Source of the DNA: Thiotrichales bacterium
GTDB taxonomy: Bacteria > Pseudomonadota > Gammaproteobacteria > GCF-002020875
Assembly: GCA_018658305.1 (NCBI GenBank)
Contig: JABHVM010000004.1
Span: 1-53,875, forward strand
Length of the DNA stretch: 53,875 nt
Direction of reading: 5' to 3'
Shown: piece by piece, positions 30,724-40,736 of the stretch
How the letters are laid out: each line of letters opens with the position of its first letter
Position numbering within the stretch: the stretch's first letter is position 1
The notes under the pieces: model-generated
What the model was told of the DNA's origin: nothing
The model's input: only the letters and a program-made list of their open reading frames with translations
The model's database searches: none
Translations under genes and position numbers: made by a program

Positions 30724-32601
30724 ATGAATAAATATCCAGTCTGGAAATACCTGTTAATTTTAACTCTAGTTCTAGTAGCTGCAATCTACGCACTTCCAAA
30801 TATGTATGGAGAAGATCCAGCTGTGCAGGTATCGTTAGTTGAACGAAGTGATGTCGATAGCTCTACAGCTGAAAAAGTGGAAACTGTGCTCAAGCAAAAA
30901 CAGGTACCATTTAAGTCGGTTGAATTGATAGAGGCTGGAGTTGGTAGTAAAAGTAAGCTCTTAGTTCGTTTTAATAATACAGAAGATCAGCTAATAGGGT
31001 TGACAGAAATTAGAGAGCTACTTGGAAATAAGTATATCACAGCGCTAAACCTAGCCCAGACCACACCAACTTGGTTGCGTTCGCTTGGTGCTGAGCCGAT
31101 GTATTTAGGTCTAGACCTACGGGGCGGTGTCCATTTTCTAATGGAAGTTGATATGGATGAAGCTAACAATAAGGCAGAGGAGCGTTATGTTAGTGATCTA
31201 CGAGTTATCTTGCGTAAAGAGAAAGTTCGTTATAAAAATATAGGTAGAGCTACAAGTGGTGGAGTTGAGCTGCGTTTTGCCAATACAGAGTCACGAATAT
31301 CTGCAATGGACAAAATTAAAAGTGAGTACCCACTTCTGACTCAGAAAGAGTTAGAAATGGATGGTTTTCCATATCTACTGTTGAGCATCAGCGAAAAAGA
31401 GATGGATGAGACTCGTAAATTTGCTCTTCAGCAAAATATCACTACCTTGCGTAATCGAGTAAATGAGCTTGGTGTAGCAGAGCCAGTTATTCAACAGCAG
31501 GGAAAAAATCGCATTGTAGTACAGCTTCCTGGAGTGCAAGATACTGCGCGAGCAAAAGAGATTTTAGGTGCAACCGCAACTTTAGAATTTCGTCTAGTTG
31601 CAGAGGGTGGTGATGCGTATGAGGCAGAGAGAACAGGGCATGCTCCTGGTGGAGCACTACTCTATAAAGAGCGTGACGGTACTCCAGTACTTCTAAAGCG
31701 TAGAGTGCTACTAACTGGTGATTCAGTAATAGATGCATCTTCTGGACTTGAACAGCAATCTGGCAGTGCTGCAGTATTTATTACTCTAGATGGAAAGGGG
31801 GCTCGCAGAATGTCCAACGGGACTAGAGATAATATAGGCAAACGGATGGCAGTAGTCTTTATTGAGACTAAGATGGATCGAGAGCTTAAAAATGGAAAGA
31901 GTGTAAAAGTAAGAGTTAAGAAACAGGAAGTGATCAATGTCGCTGTGATTCGTGATCAGCTCGGTAAACGCTTCCAGGTGACTGGTCTGGATAGTACAGA
32001 AGAGGCACGAGATTTAGCACTGTTATTGAGAGCTGGCGCATTAGCGGTTCCGATGGAAATTGTAGAAGAGCGCACCGTTGGACCAAGCTTAGGGCAGGAT
32101 AATATCGATAAGGGATTCCTCTCGGTTATGATCGGTTTTGTGTTGGTGCTTATTTTTATGGCTATCTACTACAAAGCTTTTGGAATGGTTGCAAATATTG
32201 CGCTCACTCTTAATCTAATATTTATAGTTTCGATTCTATCACTTCTTCAGGCGACTCTAACTTTGCCTGGTATTGCTGGTATTGTACTTACCGTTGGTAT
32301 GGCTGTAGATGCCAATGTACTTATTTTTGAACGAATCCGAGAAGAGCTTCGTTCGGGAAATGCTCTACAAGCAAGCATTCACGCAGGATATGATAAAGCG
32401 TTCTCTACTATTATGGATGCAAATGTAACAACTTTAATCGCAGCAGTTGTCCTCTTTGCCTTTGGAACAGGACCAATTAAAGGGTTTGCGGTTACTTTAA
32501 CTATCGGAATTATAACTAGTATGTTTACCGCAATTATGGGAACTCGTGCAGTGGTTAACCTAGTCTATGGTGGGCGTAAGATCAGCTCACTCTCAATCTA
32601 A
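30724..32601 (+). CDS. secD: Protein translocase subunit SecD
   Basis: YLGLDLRGGVHFLMEVDM, NRVNELGVAEPVIQQQGKNRIVVQLPGVQD, VGMAVDANVLIFERIREELR. Confidence 0.97.
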   Translation: MNKYPVWKYLLILTLVLVAAIYALPNMYGEDPAVQVSLVERSDVDSSTAEKVETVLKQKQVPFKSVELIEAGVGSKSKLLVRFNNTEDQLIGLTEIRELLGNKYITALNLAQTTPTWLRSLGAEPMYLGLDLRGGVHFLMEVDMDEANNKAEERYVSDLRVILRKEKVRYKNIGRATSGGVELRFANTESRISAMDKIKSEYPLLTQKELEMDGFPYLLLSISEKEMDETRKFALQQNITTLRNRVNELGVAEPVIQQQGKNRIVVQLPGVQDTARAKEILGATATLEFRLVAEGGDAYEAERTGHAPGGALLYKERDGTPVLLKRRVLLTGDSVIDASSGLEQQSGSAAVFITLDGKGARRMSNGTRDNIGKRMAVVFIETKMDRELKNGKSVKVRVKKQEVINVAVIRDQLGKRFQVTGLDSTEEARDLALLLRAGALAVPMEIVEERTVGPSLGQDNIDKGFLSVMIGFVLVLIFMAIYYKAFGMVANIALTLNLIFIVSILSLLQATLTLPGIAGIVLTVGMAVDANVLIFERIREELRSGNALQASIHAGYDKAFSTIMDANVTTLIAAVVLFAFGTGPIKGFAVTLTIGIITSMFTAIMGTRAVVNLVYGGRKISSLSI

Positions 32602-32620
32602 TTTAAGTGGAAATATAGCT

Positions 32621-33556
32621 ATGCAAATTTTAAAAGAGGGTCTAAATATAGATTTTATGGGTAAGCGCAAATTAGCTTCTCTGTTCTCACTAACTTTGAT
32701 TATTATCTCTCTGGTCTCACTCTCCACTTTTAAATTAAATCCAGGAATTGATTTTACAGGCGGAACTCTAATTGAAGTTGGATATAGCGAACCAGCAAAA
32801 CTTGATAAAGTACGAGGTGCGCTCAATAGCGCTGGCTTTGATGGGGCTGTAGTTCAACACTTTGGGACAGCGCAAGATGTACTAATTAGATTAATGCCAA
32901 AAGATGGAGTAAAGGCATCAGAGCTTAGTAGTCAGGTCTTAAATGTGTTGACTAAAACAGGTGAAGTTGAGATGCGCCGTGTAGAATTTGTGGGTCCTCA
33001 GGTTGGAGATGAGTTAACTGAAGATGGCGGGCTTGCAGTGCTCTTCTCGCTATTTGCAATCTTAGTCTATGTTGCACTGCGTTTTGAGTATAGATTCTCT
33101 GTAGGGGCTGTTGCTGCACTTATTCACGATGTTATTTTAACACTTGGAGTATTCTCACTACTCCAGATAGAGTTCGACCTTCCCGTATTGGCAGCTATAC
33201 TAGCGGTAATCGGTTACTCTCTAAATGATACCATAGTGGTCTTTGATCGGATTCGAGAGAACTTCCGTAAAATGCGTAAGGGAACTTCTGAGGATGTTAT
33301 AAATGGCTCCTTAAATCAAACTCTTTCTCGTACCTTAATGACTTCGATCACTACACTGATAGTGCTTCTAGCGCTCTTCTTTCTAGGTGGTGAAATTATT
33401 CACGGCTTTGCTTTAGCCCTTATTGTTGGTGTGGTAGTGGGAACATACTCATCTATATATGTTGCAAGTAATACAATTCTCGCAATGGGAATAAGCAAGG
33501 AGGATCTAATGCCTCCAGAAAAAGAGGGAGCAGAGCAACCTGATTCGGTGGTATGA
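32621..33556 (+). CDS. secF: Protein translocase subunit SecF
   Basis: IDFTGGTLIEVGY, EFVGPQVGDEL, VIGYSLNDTIVVFDRIRENFRKM, RTLMTSITTLIVLLALFFLGG; ATG at 32621 preferred. Confidence 0.96.
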   Translation: MQILKEGLNIDFMGKRKLASLFSLTLIIISLVSLSTFKLNPGIDFTGGTLIEVGYSEPAKLDKVRGALNSAGFDGAVVQHFGTAQDVLIRLMPKDGVKASELSSQVLNVLTKTGEVEMRRVEFVGPQVGDELTEDGGLAVLFSLFAILVYVALRFEYRFSVGAVAALIHDVILTLGVFSLLQIEFDLPVLAAILAVIGYSLNDTIVVFDRIRENFRKMRKGTSEDVINGSLNQTLSRTLMTSITTLIVLLALFFLGGEIIHGFALALIVGVVVGTYSSIYVASNTILAMGISKEDLMPPEKEGAEQPDSVV

Positions 33557-33632
33557 TTCCGTTTTATAAATAGGAAGATATGTTTGGAGTATACTCATTA
33601 AACTAACACATGATCTTATTGCTCAGTCCAGA

Positions 33633-33821
33633 GTGATCGCAAAAGGAGAGCGTATTAGAGAAGTTAAACGGCTAGTGAATATGTATGGTGGAAGGAACTC
33701 TAAATGGGTTAAGAAAAGTAGTCCCGAGGTGGTTGATAGTGATGGAGCTGTATATGAGTTTCATTGGTATGAATGTTATGGAATAGGGATATTAGAAATT
33801 AAACGGAAAAAGGTCTCATAA
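33633..33821 (+). CDS. Small protein resembling a polymorphic-toxin C-terminal domain, no delivery domain
   Basis: RIREVKRLVNMYGGRNSKWVKKSSPEVVDSDGAVYEFHWYECYGIGILEIKRKK; frame open back to 33570 without ATG/GTG/TTG; GTG start at 33633. Confidence 0.45.
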   Translation: MIAKGERIREVKRLVNMYGGRNSKWVKKSSPEVVDSDGAVYEFHWYECYGIGILEIKRKKVS

Positions 33822-34145
33822 ATGATAGTTCAACTAAATAAAGGGGTTGATTACCCTGACTTATCAGAAAATGATTTTTATTTTGTAATAGGCATAGAGT
33901 CTGACAGTTATCGTGTATTAAATGATTATGGCAAACCTTATCTCTATCCAGTAGATCTGTTTAATATTACAGACTTATCTGAACCGAGTGATTGGGTGAC
34001 AGAGTTTGGTGAAGATGGGGAGCGTTATTCATATCCAAGGCAACTAAATGAGACCGGATTCTTTGAAGACTTCTTTGATCGTAAACCGACTCAAATCTCT
34101 ATCTTTTGGCATGTGGTAAATCAAAAACTTGCTCAAGCAGCCTGA
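33822..34145 (+). CDS. Small acidic protein, candidate immunity/antitoxin partner of the upstream gene
   Basis: 107 aa, acidic, immediately abuts the preceding ORF (33821/33822): YPDLSENDFYFVIGIESDSYRVLNDYGKPYLYPVDLFNITDLSEPSDWVTEFGEDGERYSYP. Confidence 0.5.
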   Translation: MIVQLNKGVDYPDLSENDFYFVIGIESDSYRVLNDYGKPYLYPVDLFNITDLSEPSDWVTEFGEDGERYSYPRQLNETGFFEDFFDRKPTQISIFWHVVNQKLAQAA

Positions 34146-34158
34146 TTGCTGAATATTA

Positions 34159-34563
34159 TTAAGCAAATGCCTTAAGCATTTCTAAAATCTTACGGCGTTG
34201 TCTGTTATTTGGTAGTGATTCCCACAAAGACAGCATAGAGGATGTTAGTTAGGAGAGTGTTGATGAGCTGTACTCTTTTCTTAGAGAATTATGCACGACA
34301 TTTTCAAGATGTCGTTTTCGTTCATTTGAGATATCAAATCCCTCATAAAACCACGATACAGGAAGTTCAAAGCCGCGTGCCAGATAGAATAGAGAGCCCG
34401 CATTAATTCTATTTTCACCAGACTCATAGCGAGAGAGTTGACCTGGAGAGACGCTTAGTATCTCACTAGTTTGTTGAAGGCTCATTTTTGCTCGTACACG
34501 GCACTCTCTAATTTTGTTACCAATATGTTTATCGATAGGATCTATAATAGCTGTTCCACACAA
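34159..34563 (-). pseudogene. XRE-family transcriptional regulator interrupted by one in-frame TAA (34249-34251)
   Basis: HTH: HIGNKIRECRVRAKMSLQQTSEILSVSPGQLSRYESGENRINAGSLFYLARGFELPVSWFYEGF; the same frame continues after TAA as LTSSMLSLWESLPNNRQRRKILEMLKAFA to TAA at 34159-34161. Confidence 0.6.
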
Positions 34564-34970
34564 CGAAGATACCCTATCTGATCAGGCTCTTTGCCATCTC
34601 GCTGTCCGCGCCATAGGGTTTCACCTAAACACTCCATCATCTGATGTTCGGTCTTGTGACCATCTCCAATTTTATGGAGTAGTTTTTTGGTTGCTGCACG
34701 GATACCGATAGGGCGATCGGTTGAGAGCTGTTCACGGATAGTGAGGTGCATTCCCATATGGAGAAATGGGTTGCTCTCTCCCATTTCAGGTGTCCACTCC
34801 TTGTCTATCTTATCTTCACCACTCTCTAATATTATATGATATTCAGGATGATCTTTGATGATATCAACCAGCTGCTGCTCGAGTGCCTCTAACGGTAGCC
34901 CCTGTTTAGCTTTGAGCCAGCTCTCTATGTAGAAGCGTCTAATCTCTTCTCTGTTTTGGGTGAATAGCAC
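34542..34970 (-). CDS. DUF1841 family protein
   Basis: MLFTQNREEIRRFYIESWLKAKQGLPLEALEQQLVDIIKDHPEYH...ESNPFLHMGMHLTIREQ...DRPIGIRAATKKLL; adjacent to nth. Confidence 0.85.
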   Translation of the reverse strand: MLFTQNREEIRRFYIESWLKAKQGLPLEALEQQLVDIIKDHPEYHIILESGEDKIDKEWTPEMGESNPFLHMGMHLTIREQLSTDRPIGIRAATKKLLHKIGDGHKTEHQMMECLGETLWRGQRDGKEPDQIGYLRCVEQLL

Positions 34971-34998
34971 TTTTTATCTCCTTTGATACTTTTTCACG

Positions 34999-35631
34999 CT
35001 ACAGCCGCTTCTCTCGATATTCACAGAGGTCAATAATGCAGCATCCATCACATTTTGGAGTGCGTGCAATGCAGGTGTAGCGACCGTGTAGAATAAGCAG
35101 ATGATGCGCATCAAGCTTAAACTGTTTTGGTACAAATTTTATTAACCCTCTCTCTACCTCAAGTACAGTTTTGCCACGAGCAATACGGGTGCGGTTGGAG
35201 ACTCTAAAAATGTGAGTATCAACCGCAATCGTTGGCTGTCCGAAGGCTGTATTGAGAATGACATTAGCCGTCTTTCTCCCGACCCCTGGCAGTGACTCTA
35301 GCGCAGTACGGTTATCAGGCACCACACTCTCGTACTCTTCAACCAATATTTTTGAGGTTTCGATTAGATGTTTTGCCTTACTGTTAAAGAGCCCGATAGT
35401 TTTAATGTACTGTTTAAGCTTGCTTTCACCTAGCGCATAGATTCTCTCTGGGGTATTGGCAACTGGAAAGAGTTTAGTAGTCGCTTTATTAACGCTAATA
35501 TCTGTTGCCTGAGCAGAGAGCAGTACTGCGGCTAGTAGCTCAAAGTTTGAGTTGTAGTTGAGTTCAGTGGTTGGCTCTGGAATTGCTTCTGCCAAGCGAG
35601 TGAATATCTCTTCCCTTATCTGTTTGTTCAT
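34999..35631 (-). CDS. nth: Endonuclease III
   Basis: LNYNSNFELLAAVLLSAQATDISVNKAT, LPGVGRKTANVILNTAFGQPTIAVDTHIFRVSNR, 4Fe-4S CxxxxxxCxxCxxxxxC motif CIARTPKCDGCCIIDLCEY. Confidence 0.96.
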   Translation of the reverse strand: MNKQIREEIFTRLAEAIPEPTTELNYNSNFELLAAVLLSAQATDISVNKATTKLFPVANTPERIYALGESKLKQYIKTIGLFNSKAKHLIETSKILVEEYESVVPDNRTALESLPGVGRKTANVILNTAFGQPTIAVDTHIFRVSNRTRIARGKTVLEVERGLIKFVPKQFKLDAHHLLILHGRYTCIARTPKCDGCCIIDLCEYREKRL

Positions 35632-35664
35632 AATTAAGATGAGAAATAGACTATAGAGCTCTTC

Positions 35665-36336
35665 TTATTGCGGTAGCATATTAGACAATGGTGCAGCAGA
35701 GACTCTCATATCTATCCTATTCTTAGCCGCAATAATTAGCCCCAGCCCAATAAATGCCCCTGGCGGAAGAATTGCGAGGAGGAATCCACGGTAATCTTCA
35801 ATAATGGTCATAGTCATCCAGCTTGCCCCCTCTCCGAACATTAAGTCAGATTGAGCTAATAGAGTTCCAAAGCCAAAAATCTCACGCATTCCACCGAGAA
35901 GGATTAAGATAAGAGTGAATCCAATTCCCATACTGATCGCATCTAGTAGAGATGGCAGTAGTGAGTTGCGGCTAGCAAATGCTTCAGCTCGCCCAATAAT
36001 AGCGCAGTTGGTTACGATTAGTGGAATGAAGATCCCGAGTACTAAAAATAGCTCATGAAACCAGGCGTTCATCGCCAACTCAATGCCTGTCACAGTGCAA
36101 GCGATAATCATCACAAAGACAGGGATTCTGATCTCACTAGTTATGAAGTTGCGTATAGATGAGACCATTAGGTTAGAGATAATAAGGGTGAGAGTGGTGG
36201 CGATACCTAGCCCTAGCCCATTTATGGTTGTAGTGGTAACGGCTAATAGTGGACATAGTCCTAGCAGCTGCACCAGCCCAGCATTATTACGCCATAGCCC
36301 ATCGTTAACTATTTTGTTGTACTCAATCATTAGCAA
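35665..36336 (-). CDS. rnfE: Electron transport complex subunit RnfE
   Basis: [43 protein letters not shown]; rnfABCDGE-nth gene order. Confidence 0.94.
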   Translation of the reverse strand: MLMIEYNKIVNDGLWRNNAGLVQLLGLCPLLAVTTTTINGLGLGIATTLTLIISNLMVSSIRNFITSEIRIPVFVMIIACTVTGIELAMNAWFHELFLVLGIFIPLIVTNCAIIGRAEAFASRNSLLPSLLDAISMGIGFTLILILLGGMREIFGFGTLLAQSDLMFGEGASWMTMTIIEDYRGFLLAILPPGAFIGLGLIIAAKNRIDMRVSAAPLSNMLPQ

Positions 36337-36991
36337 GCTCTAAAAGTTTATCTCTATTCTTTTGAAAGTATAGCAGGCTTCTATGCACAGCTTTAACTAT
36401 CGCTCTTGGAGTTATGGTTGCTCCTGTAAACTGATCAAACACACCGCCATCTTTTTTAACTTGCCACTCTTTAGTGGTGAGACTCTCTAAAGATCTACCT
36501 GCAAATGTATGAATCCAATTTGACCTTCTCTCTTCGATTAGGTCACCTAGCCCAGGTGTCTCTCTGTGAGAGAGTACACGCACTCCAACAACAGTACCAT
36601 CAATATTAATTGCGACCAGAATGTTTATAGTTCCAGTATATCCCTCTTGGCTGTCTGGAGTTAGGAGGATGGTGTGACTATCCCCATCAACTTTTGCAGG
36701 ATATGCATAGGTGGAATCAGTTGTCCCAAGTAGTGAATCAGCCTCAATTAAGAATTTATCATCAAGTAGACTGTTGTTGTAGCTCTCTGCTGGTAGTAGC
36801 TGAGTTAAGGATTTGAGTAGAGAGAGTCGCTCATTCTCTGCTATCTGCTCTCTAGTTAGCTCATAAGTTATAGCTACTAGTAGAGTGCCACATACGGCAA
36901 ATAGTGCAAGTACCATAGCACTCCGTATTATGTTACTCATATTAACCATTATCTCTCTCCCCATAAATTTTTGGTTGAGTAAAATGGTCAA
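36323..36991 (-). CDS. rnfG: Electron transport complex subunit RnfG
   Basis: [44 protein letters not shown] (covalent flavin SGAT-type motif). Confidence 0.94.
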   Translation of the reverse strand: MTILLNQKFMGREIMVNMSNIIRSAMVLALFAVCGTLLVAITYELTREQIAENERLSLLKSLTQLLPAESYNNSLLDDKFLIEADSLLGTTDSTYAYPAKVDGDSHTILLTPDSQEGYTGTINILVAINIDGTVVGVRVLSHRETPGLGDLIEERRSNWIHTFAGRSLESLTTKEWQVKKDGGVFDQFTGATITPRAIVKAVHRSLLYFQKNRDKLLELAND

Positions 36992-37964
36992 TTAGTGGGG
37001 TGAACATATTTAGGAGAAGCACACTAAATGCTACTGCATCAGGGTATCCTCCCCAACTACGAATAGTGTAGATTAGAATACCTATACAAGCTCCAAACCA
37101 AATTCTTCCTCGCGGAGTGGTGCTTGCAGTTACTGGGTCGGTTGCAATAAAGAACGCCCCCAACATAGTTCCACCACTTAGTAGATGGTAGAGTGGAGTA
37201 GAGTATCTATCTGGATCAACAGTATTAAACAGTGCTGATATTATGAGTAGAGCAACTAGCATACTGACAGGTATGTGCCACGAAATAGTTCTGCTTGCTA
37301 TTAGATAGATACCACCTATTAGAAATGTTAAATTTATTATCTCCCATCCTGATCCAGCGAGTACTCCATTGCTGATCTCTTTTATCCCTTCGCTAATTGT
37401 TAGTCCCTGATAAAGAGCAGTCTTCATTGCATCTAATGGAGTAGCTCCAGTAACTCCATCTATTGTTATGCTAGGGTTCTCTATAGTTCCAAATATTATC
37501 TCGGCGCTCTGAATAAAACCTATAGTATCTCCGCCAACTATAGCCCCTGCAGGAGTAAGCCAGCTCGTCATCTCTAGGGGGAATGAGACCAGTAGAATTA
37601 CATACCCAACCATTGCAGGGTTAAATGGATTTTGTCCTAATCCGCCATATAGCTGTTTGGCAATGATGATAGCAAATAGTATCCCTACTATAGCCATCCA
37701 CCATGGAAGTAGTGGAGGTAGGGCTGCAGCAAGAAGTAGCGCAGTTAATGGTGCACTGAGATCCTTGATAGCTGGAACAGCACTTCTGCTACGCATCCAA
37801 ATTATAGTTGCTTCCGCAAGCATCGCTACAGGAATCATAATAGCAGCATGGATTAGTGCTCCAGGACCAAAAATTAAGCTCAGTGCAATATAGCCTGGAA
37901 TCAAGGCGGCAATAACCTTTAGCATCTCTCTTGCTGTTGTACTATCTGCTGTTGTTTTTATCAT
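36942..37964 (-). CDS. rnfD: Electron transport complex subunit RnfD
   Basis: GGLGQNPFNPAMVGYVILLVSFP, DGVTGATPLDAMK, GAFFIATDPVTASTTPRGRIWFGACIG. Confidence 0.95.
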   Translation of the reverse strand: MIKTTADSTTAREMLKVIAALIPGYIALSLIFGPGALIHAAIMIPVAMLAEATIIWMRSRSAVPAIKDLSAPLTALLLAAALPPLLPWWMAIVGILFAIIIAKQLYGGLGQNPFNPAMVGYVILLVSFPLEMTSWLTPAGAIVGGDTIGFIQSAEIIFGTIENPSITIDGVTGATPLDAMKTALYQGLTISEGIKEISNGVLAGSGWEIINLTFLIGGIYLIASRTISWHIPVSMLVALLIISALFNTVDPDRYSTPLYHLLSGGTMLGAFFIATDPVTASTTPRGRIWFGACIGILIYTIRSWGGYPDAVAFSVLLLNMFTPLIDHFTQPKIYGERDNG

Positions 37965-37996
37965 CTATCTATGCTCATATATCTATACTTGTAATC

Positions 37997-39601
37997 TCAA
38001 CTATTAGCAGCTGCAGCTTTTTTCTTAGCTTCTGCTCTTTTGATTGCTGCACGAATTGCAGCCCCTTTTTTATCAGCATCATTTGGTTTGTCTGTACTTT
38101 TGTTGCTCTCTTTTTTAGCTTTAAGAGCGGCCCTTTTTTTGGCGAGTTTTTCTGCCTTCTCAGCTTTTTCTCTAGTAATTCTCGCATCATGAAATTCATG
38201 ACGGACGCGTGCTTCATCAGCTCTGTTTTGCTCCTGTTTTGCTCCTCTAATTACCCCTTTAGCATATCTATAGTAGCTGACTAGTGGAATTTTACTTGGG
38301 CAGACAAAGTCACAGCATCCACACTCAATACAATCAAATAGGTTCAGCTTTTCAGTCTGTTCAAAGTCGCGAGATTGCGCTGCCCAGTATAGCTGTTGCG
38401 GCATTAGTTTTGCAGGGCAAGCATCACTACAAGAGGCGCAGCGGATACAGTTGTATCTTTCTGGAGCTGATGGGAGAGAGCTATTTTTCTCTACAATAAG
38501 GCAGTTAACAGTCTTGGTTATTGGGCTTCTACTGTTGTGTAGTTCAAAGCCCATCATTGGTCCTCCAACAGTAATCCTTACACTATCGACTACTCCACAT
38601 TGAGTGAGTAGTGAGTCTATAGGTATTCCAATAGGGACGCTGTAGTTGCCGGCGCTCTCTACTCCATCTCCAGTAACAGTTACAACTCTATGAGTTAGTG
38701 GGCGTTCTAGTAGTGCATGGTATAGAGCGGCTACTGTCGCTACATTCTGACAGACCACTCCAATTGCCGATGGAAGAGTACCGCTTGGAACCTCTTTTCC
38801 TGTCAGAAGTTGAATCAATTGTCTCTCACCACCAGATGGATACAGTGTGGGAGTGGTTATAATTTCAATAGAGCTGGTTGAGCTAGTTGTGGCTATCTCT
38901 AATGCCAGAATAGCTTCCGGCTTATTGTCTTCAACTCCAATCTTGATGGAGTTAGGGTGGAGGAGGTGGTCAAGAATCTCAACTCCTGCAATAATTTCAA
39001 TAGCTCGCTCCCGCATTAACCTATCATCACAAGTGATTCTTGGTTCACACTCCATCCCATTTATGATGAGGGTTTCGATATTAGTTTTTATTCCACCATG
39101 AAGTTTCGCGCAAGTTGGAAAACCTGCGCCACCAAGACCGATAACTCCACCAATCCGAATTTTACTTATAATCTCTTCAGCAGTGAGAGATGATAGTAGT
39201 TCACTAAGTTTACTCACATCTATTTTATGGTTTACTAAATCATTAGCTTTGTTGATATCTATTTTAGAGCTATCAGCATCTGGTTTAATTACTATAGCTA
39301 CTGCTTGTAGTCCAGAGGGGTGGGTGGCGGGGCGCTCCTCTATAGCGGTAATAGTCCCATCGCACGGAGAGTGTACAGGGACACTAATCTCTCCGTAGCA
39401 CTCGCTAATTCTTTGCTTAGCTTGTACTGAGTCACCTATGGAGAGGATGGGGTGGTTTAATGATCCAATCCCTTGACTAAGAGTTATGACTATCTCATCT
39501 TCATCTCTCCAAGAGATGCTCTCGATAGCCCTATCTCTACTCAAATCTTTAAGTTGCTTAGGGTGAATTCCTCCATGAAATTTAAAGTTGGTAAGAGTCA
39601 T
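37997..39601 (-). CDS. rnfC: Electron transport complex subunit RnfC
   Basis: [94 protein letters not shown]; lysine/alanine-rich tail. Confidence 0.96.
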   Translation of the reverse strand: MTLTNFKFHGGIHPKQLKDLSRDRAIESISWRDEDEIVITLSQGIGSLNHPILSIGDSVQAKQRISECYGEISVPVHSPCDGTITAIEERPATHPSGLQAVAIVIKPDADSSKIDINKANDLVNHKIDVSKLSELLSSLTAEEIISKIRIGGVIGLGGAGFPTCAKLHGGIKTNIETLIINGMECEPRITCDDRLMRERAIEIIAGVEILDHLLHPNSIKIGVEDNKPEAILALEIATTSSTSSIEIITTPTLYPSGGERQLIQLLTGKEVPSGTLPSAIGVVCQNVATVAALYHALLERPLTHRVVTVTGDGVESAGNYSVPIGIPIDSLLTQCGVVDSVRITVGGPMMGFELHNSRSPITKTVNCLIVEKNSSLPSAPERYNCIRCASCSDACPAKLMPQQLYWAAQSRDFEQTEKLNLFDCIECGCCDFVCPSKIPLVSYYRYAKGVIRGAKQEQNRADEARVRHEFHDARITREKAEKAEKLAKKRAALKAKKESNKSTDKPNDADKKGAAIRAAIKRAEAKKKAAAANS

Positions 39602-40146
39602 GCTGCCACCTTAAACATATCTGGATCTGGCCAGCTCCAATCAGTTATATCTGTTGGGATAGGTTCCATGGTTATGCAGTCTACAGGGCAGGGAGCAAGA
39701 CATAGTTCACATCCTGTACACTCGGTAGCAATTACGGTATGCATCAACTTTGCTGCACCTAAAATAGCATCGACAGGACAAGCTTGAATGCAGAGAGTGC
39801 AGCCTATGCAGGTCTTTTCATCAATCAGAGCTAAGCTTGGGGGGCGCTCCTCCTGCTCTAATGCTACTGGTTCACGATCCAGAAGGTCTGCAAGGGATAC
39901 CATAACTGTCTCGCCACCAGGAGGACATAGATTTATAGCCGCACCTTCGTTGGATATAGCTTCAGCATAAGGTCTGCACCCTGGGTACCCACACTGTCCG
40001 CATTGAGTTTGCGGTAAGATCTGATCGATTTTATCTGTTATAGGATCGCCTTCAACTTTATAGTGCACAGAGGCGTAACCTAAAAGCGCTCCAAATAGAG
40101 TTGCCATTCCCCCTATAACAAGAGCAGCTATCAGCATACTAGACAT
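39598..40146 (-). CDS. rnfB: Electron transport complex subunit RnfB (canonical copy)
   Basis: [60 protein letters not shown]. Confidence 0.96.
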   Translation of the reverse strand: MSSMLIAALVIGGMATLFGALLGYASVHYKVEGDPITDKIDQILPQTQCGQCGYPGCRPYAEAISNEGAAINLCPPGGETVMVSLADLLDREPVALEQEERPPSLALIDEKTCIGCTLCIQACPVDAILGAAKLMHTVIATECTGCELCLAPCPVDCITMEPIPTDITDWSWPDPDMFKVAA

Positions 40147-40720
40147 GGACTAGACCAGTAAATCCTAAGAATGCGATAGAGAGCAGTCCTGCAGTAATCA
40201 TCGCAATAGATGCTCCTTTGAATGGTTCAGGTACATCTGCTCCAGCAATTCGTTCCCGAATCGCAGCAAAGGCGACTAGGACTAGCGAGAAACCAACAGC
40301 AGCCCCAAACCCAAATGCGGCGGACTCTATAAAGCTATTTTGTTCACGAGTATTAAGCAACGCAACTCCAAGAACCGCACAGTTGGTGGTTATGAGAGGG
40401 AGAAAAATTCCCAGCACTTGATAGAGCATAGGGCTGGTTTTATGCACAAACATCTCTGTAAAGTTGACTATTGCGGCAATCACTAAAATAAAGGCGATCG
40501 TCTGCAGATACTCTAACCCCATTGGGATTAGAATATACTCATTGACCAAATAGCTAAGTGCCGAAGAGAGGGTGAGTACAAATGTGGTAGCAAACCCCAT
40601 TCCAATTGCAGTCTCTAATTTGCGAGAGACTCCCATAAAGGGGCAGAGTCCCAAAAATTTAACTAACACAAAATTATTGACCAGAATAGTGCTGACCAGT
40701 ATTAGCGCAATCTCCGTCAT
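40139..40720 (-). CDS. rnfA: Electron transport complex subunit RnfA
   Basis: [73 protein letters not shown]. Confidence 0.96.
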   Translation of the reverse strand: MTEIALILVSTILVNNFVLVKFLGLCPFMGVSRKLETAIGMGFATTFVLTLSSALSYLVNEYILIPMGLEYLQTIAFILVIAAIVNFTEMFVHKTSPMLYQVLGIFLPLITTNCAVLGVALLNTREQNSFIESAAFGFGAAVGFSLVLVAFAAIRERIAGADVPEPFKGASIAMITAGLLSIAFLGFTGLVHV

Positions 40721-40736
40721 AATTTAATTGTACTCA

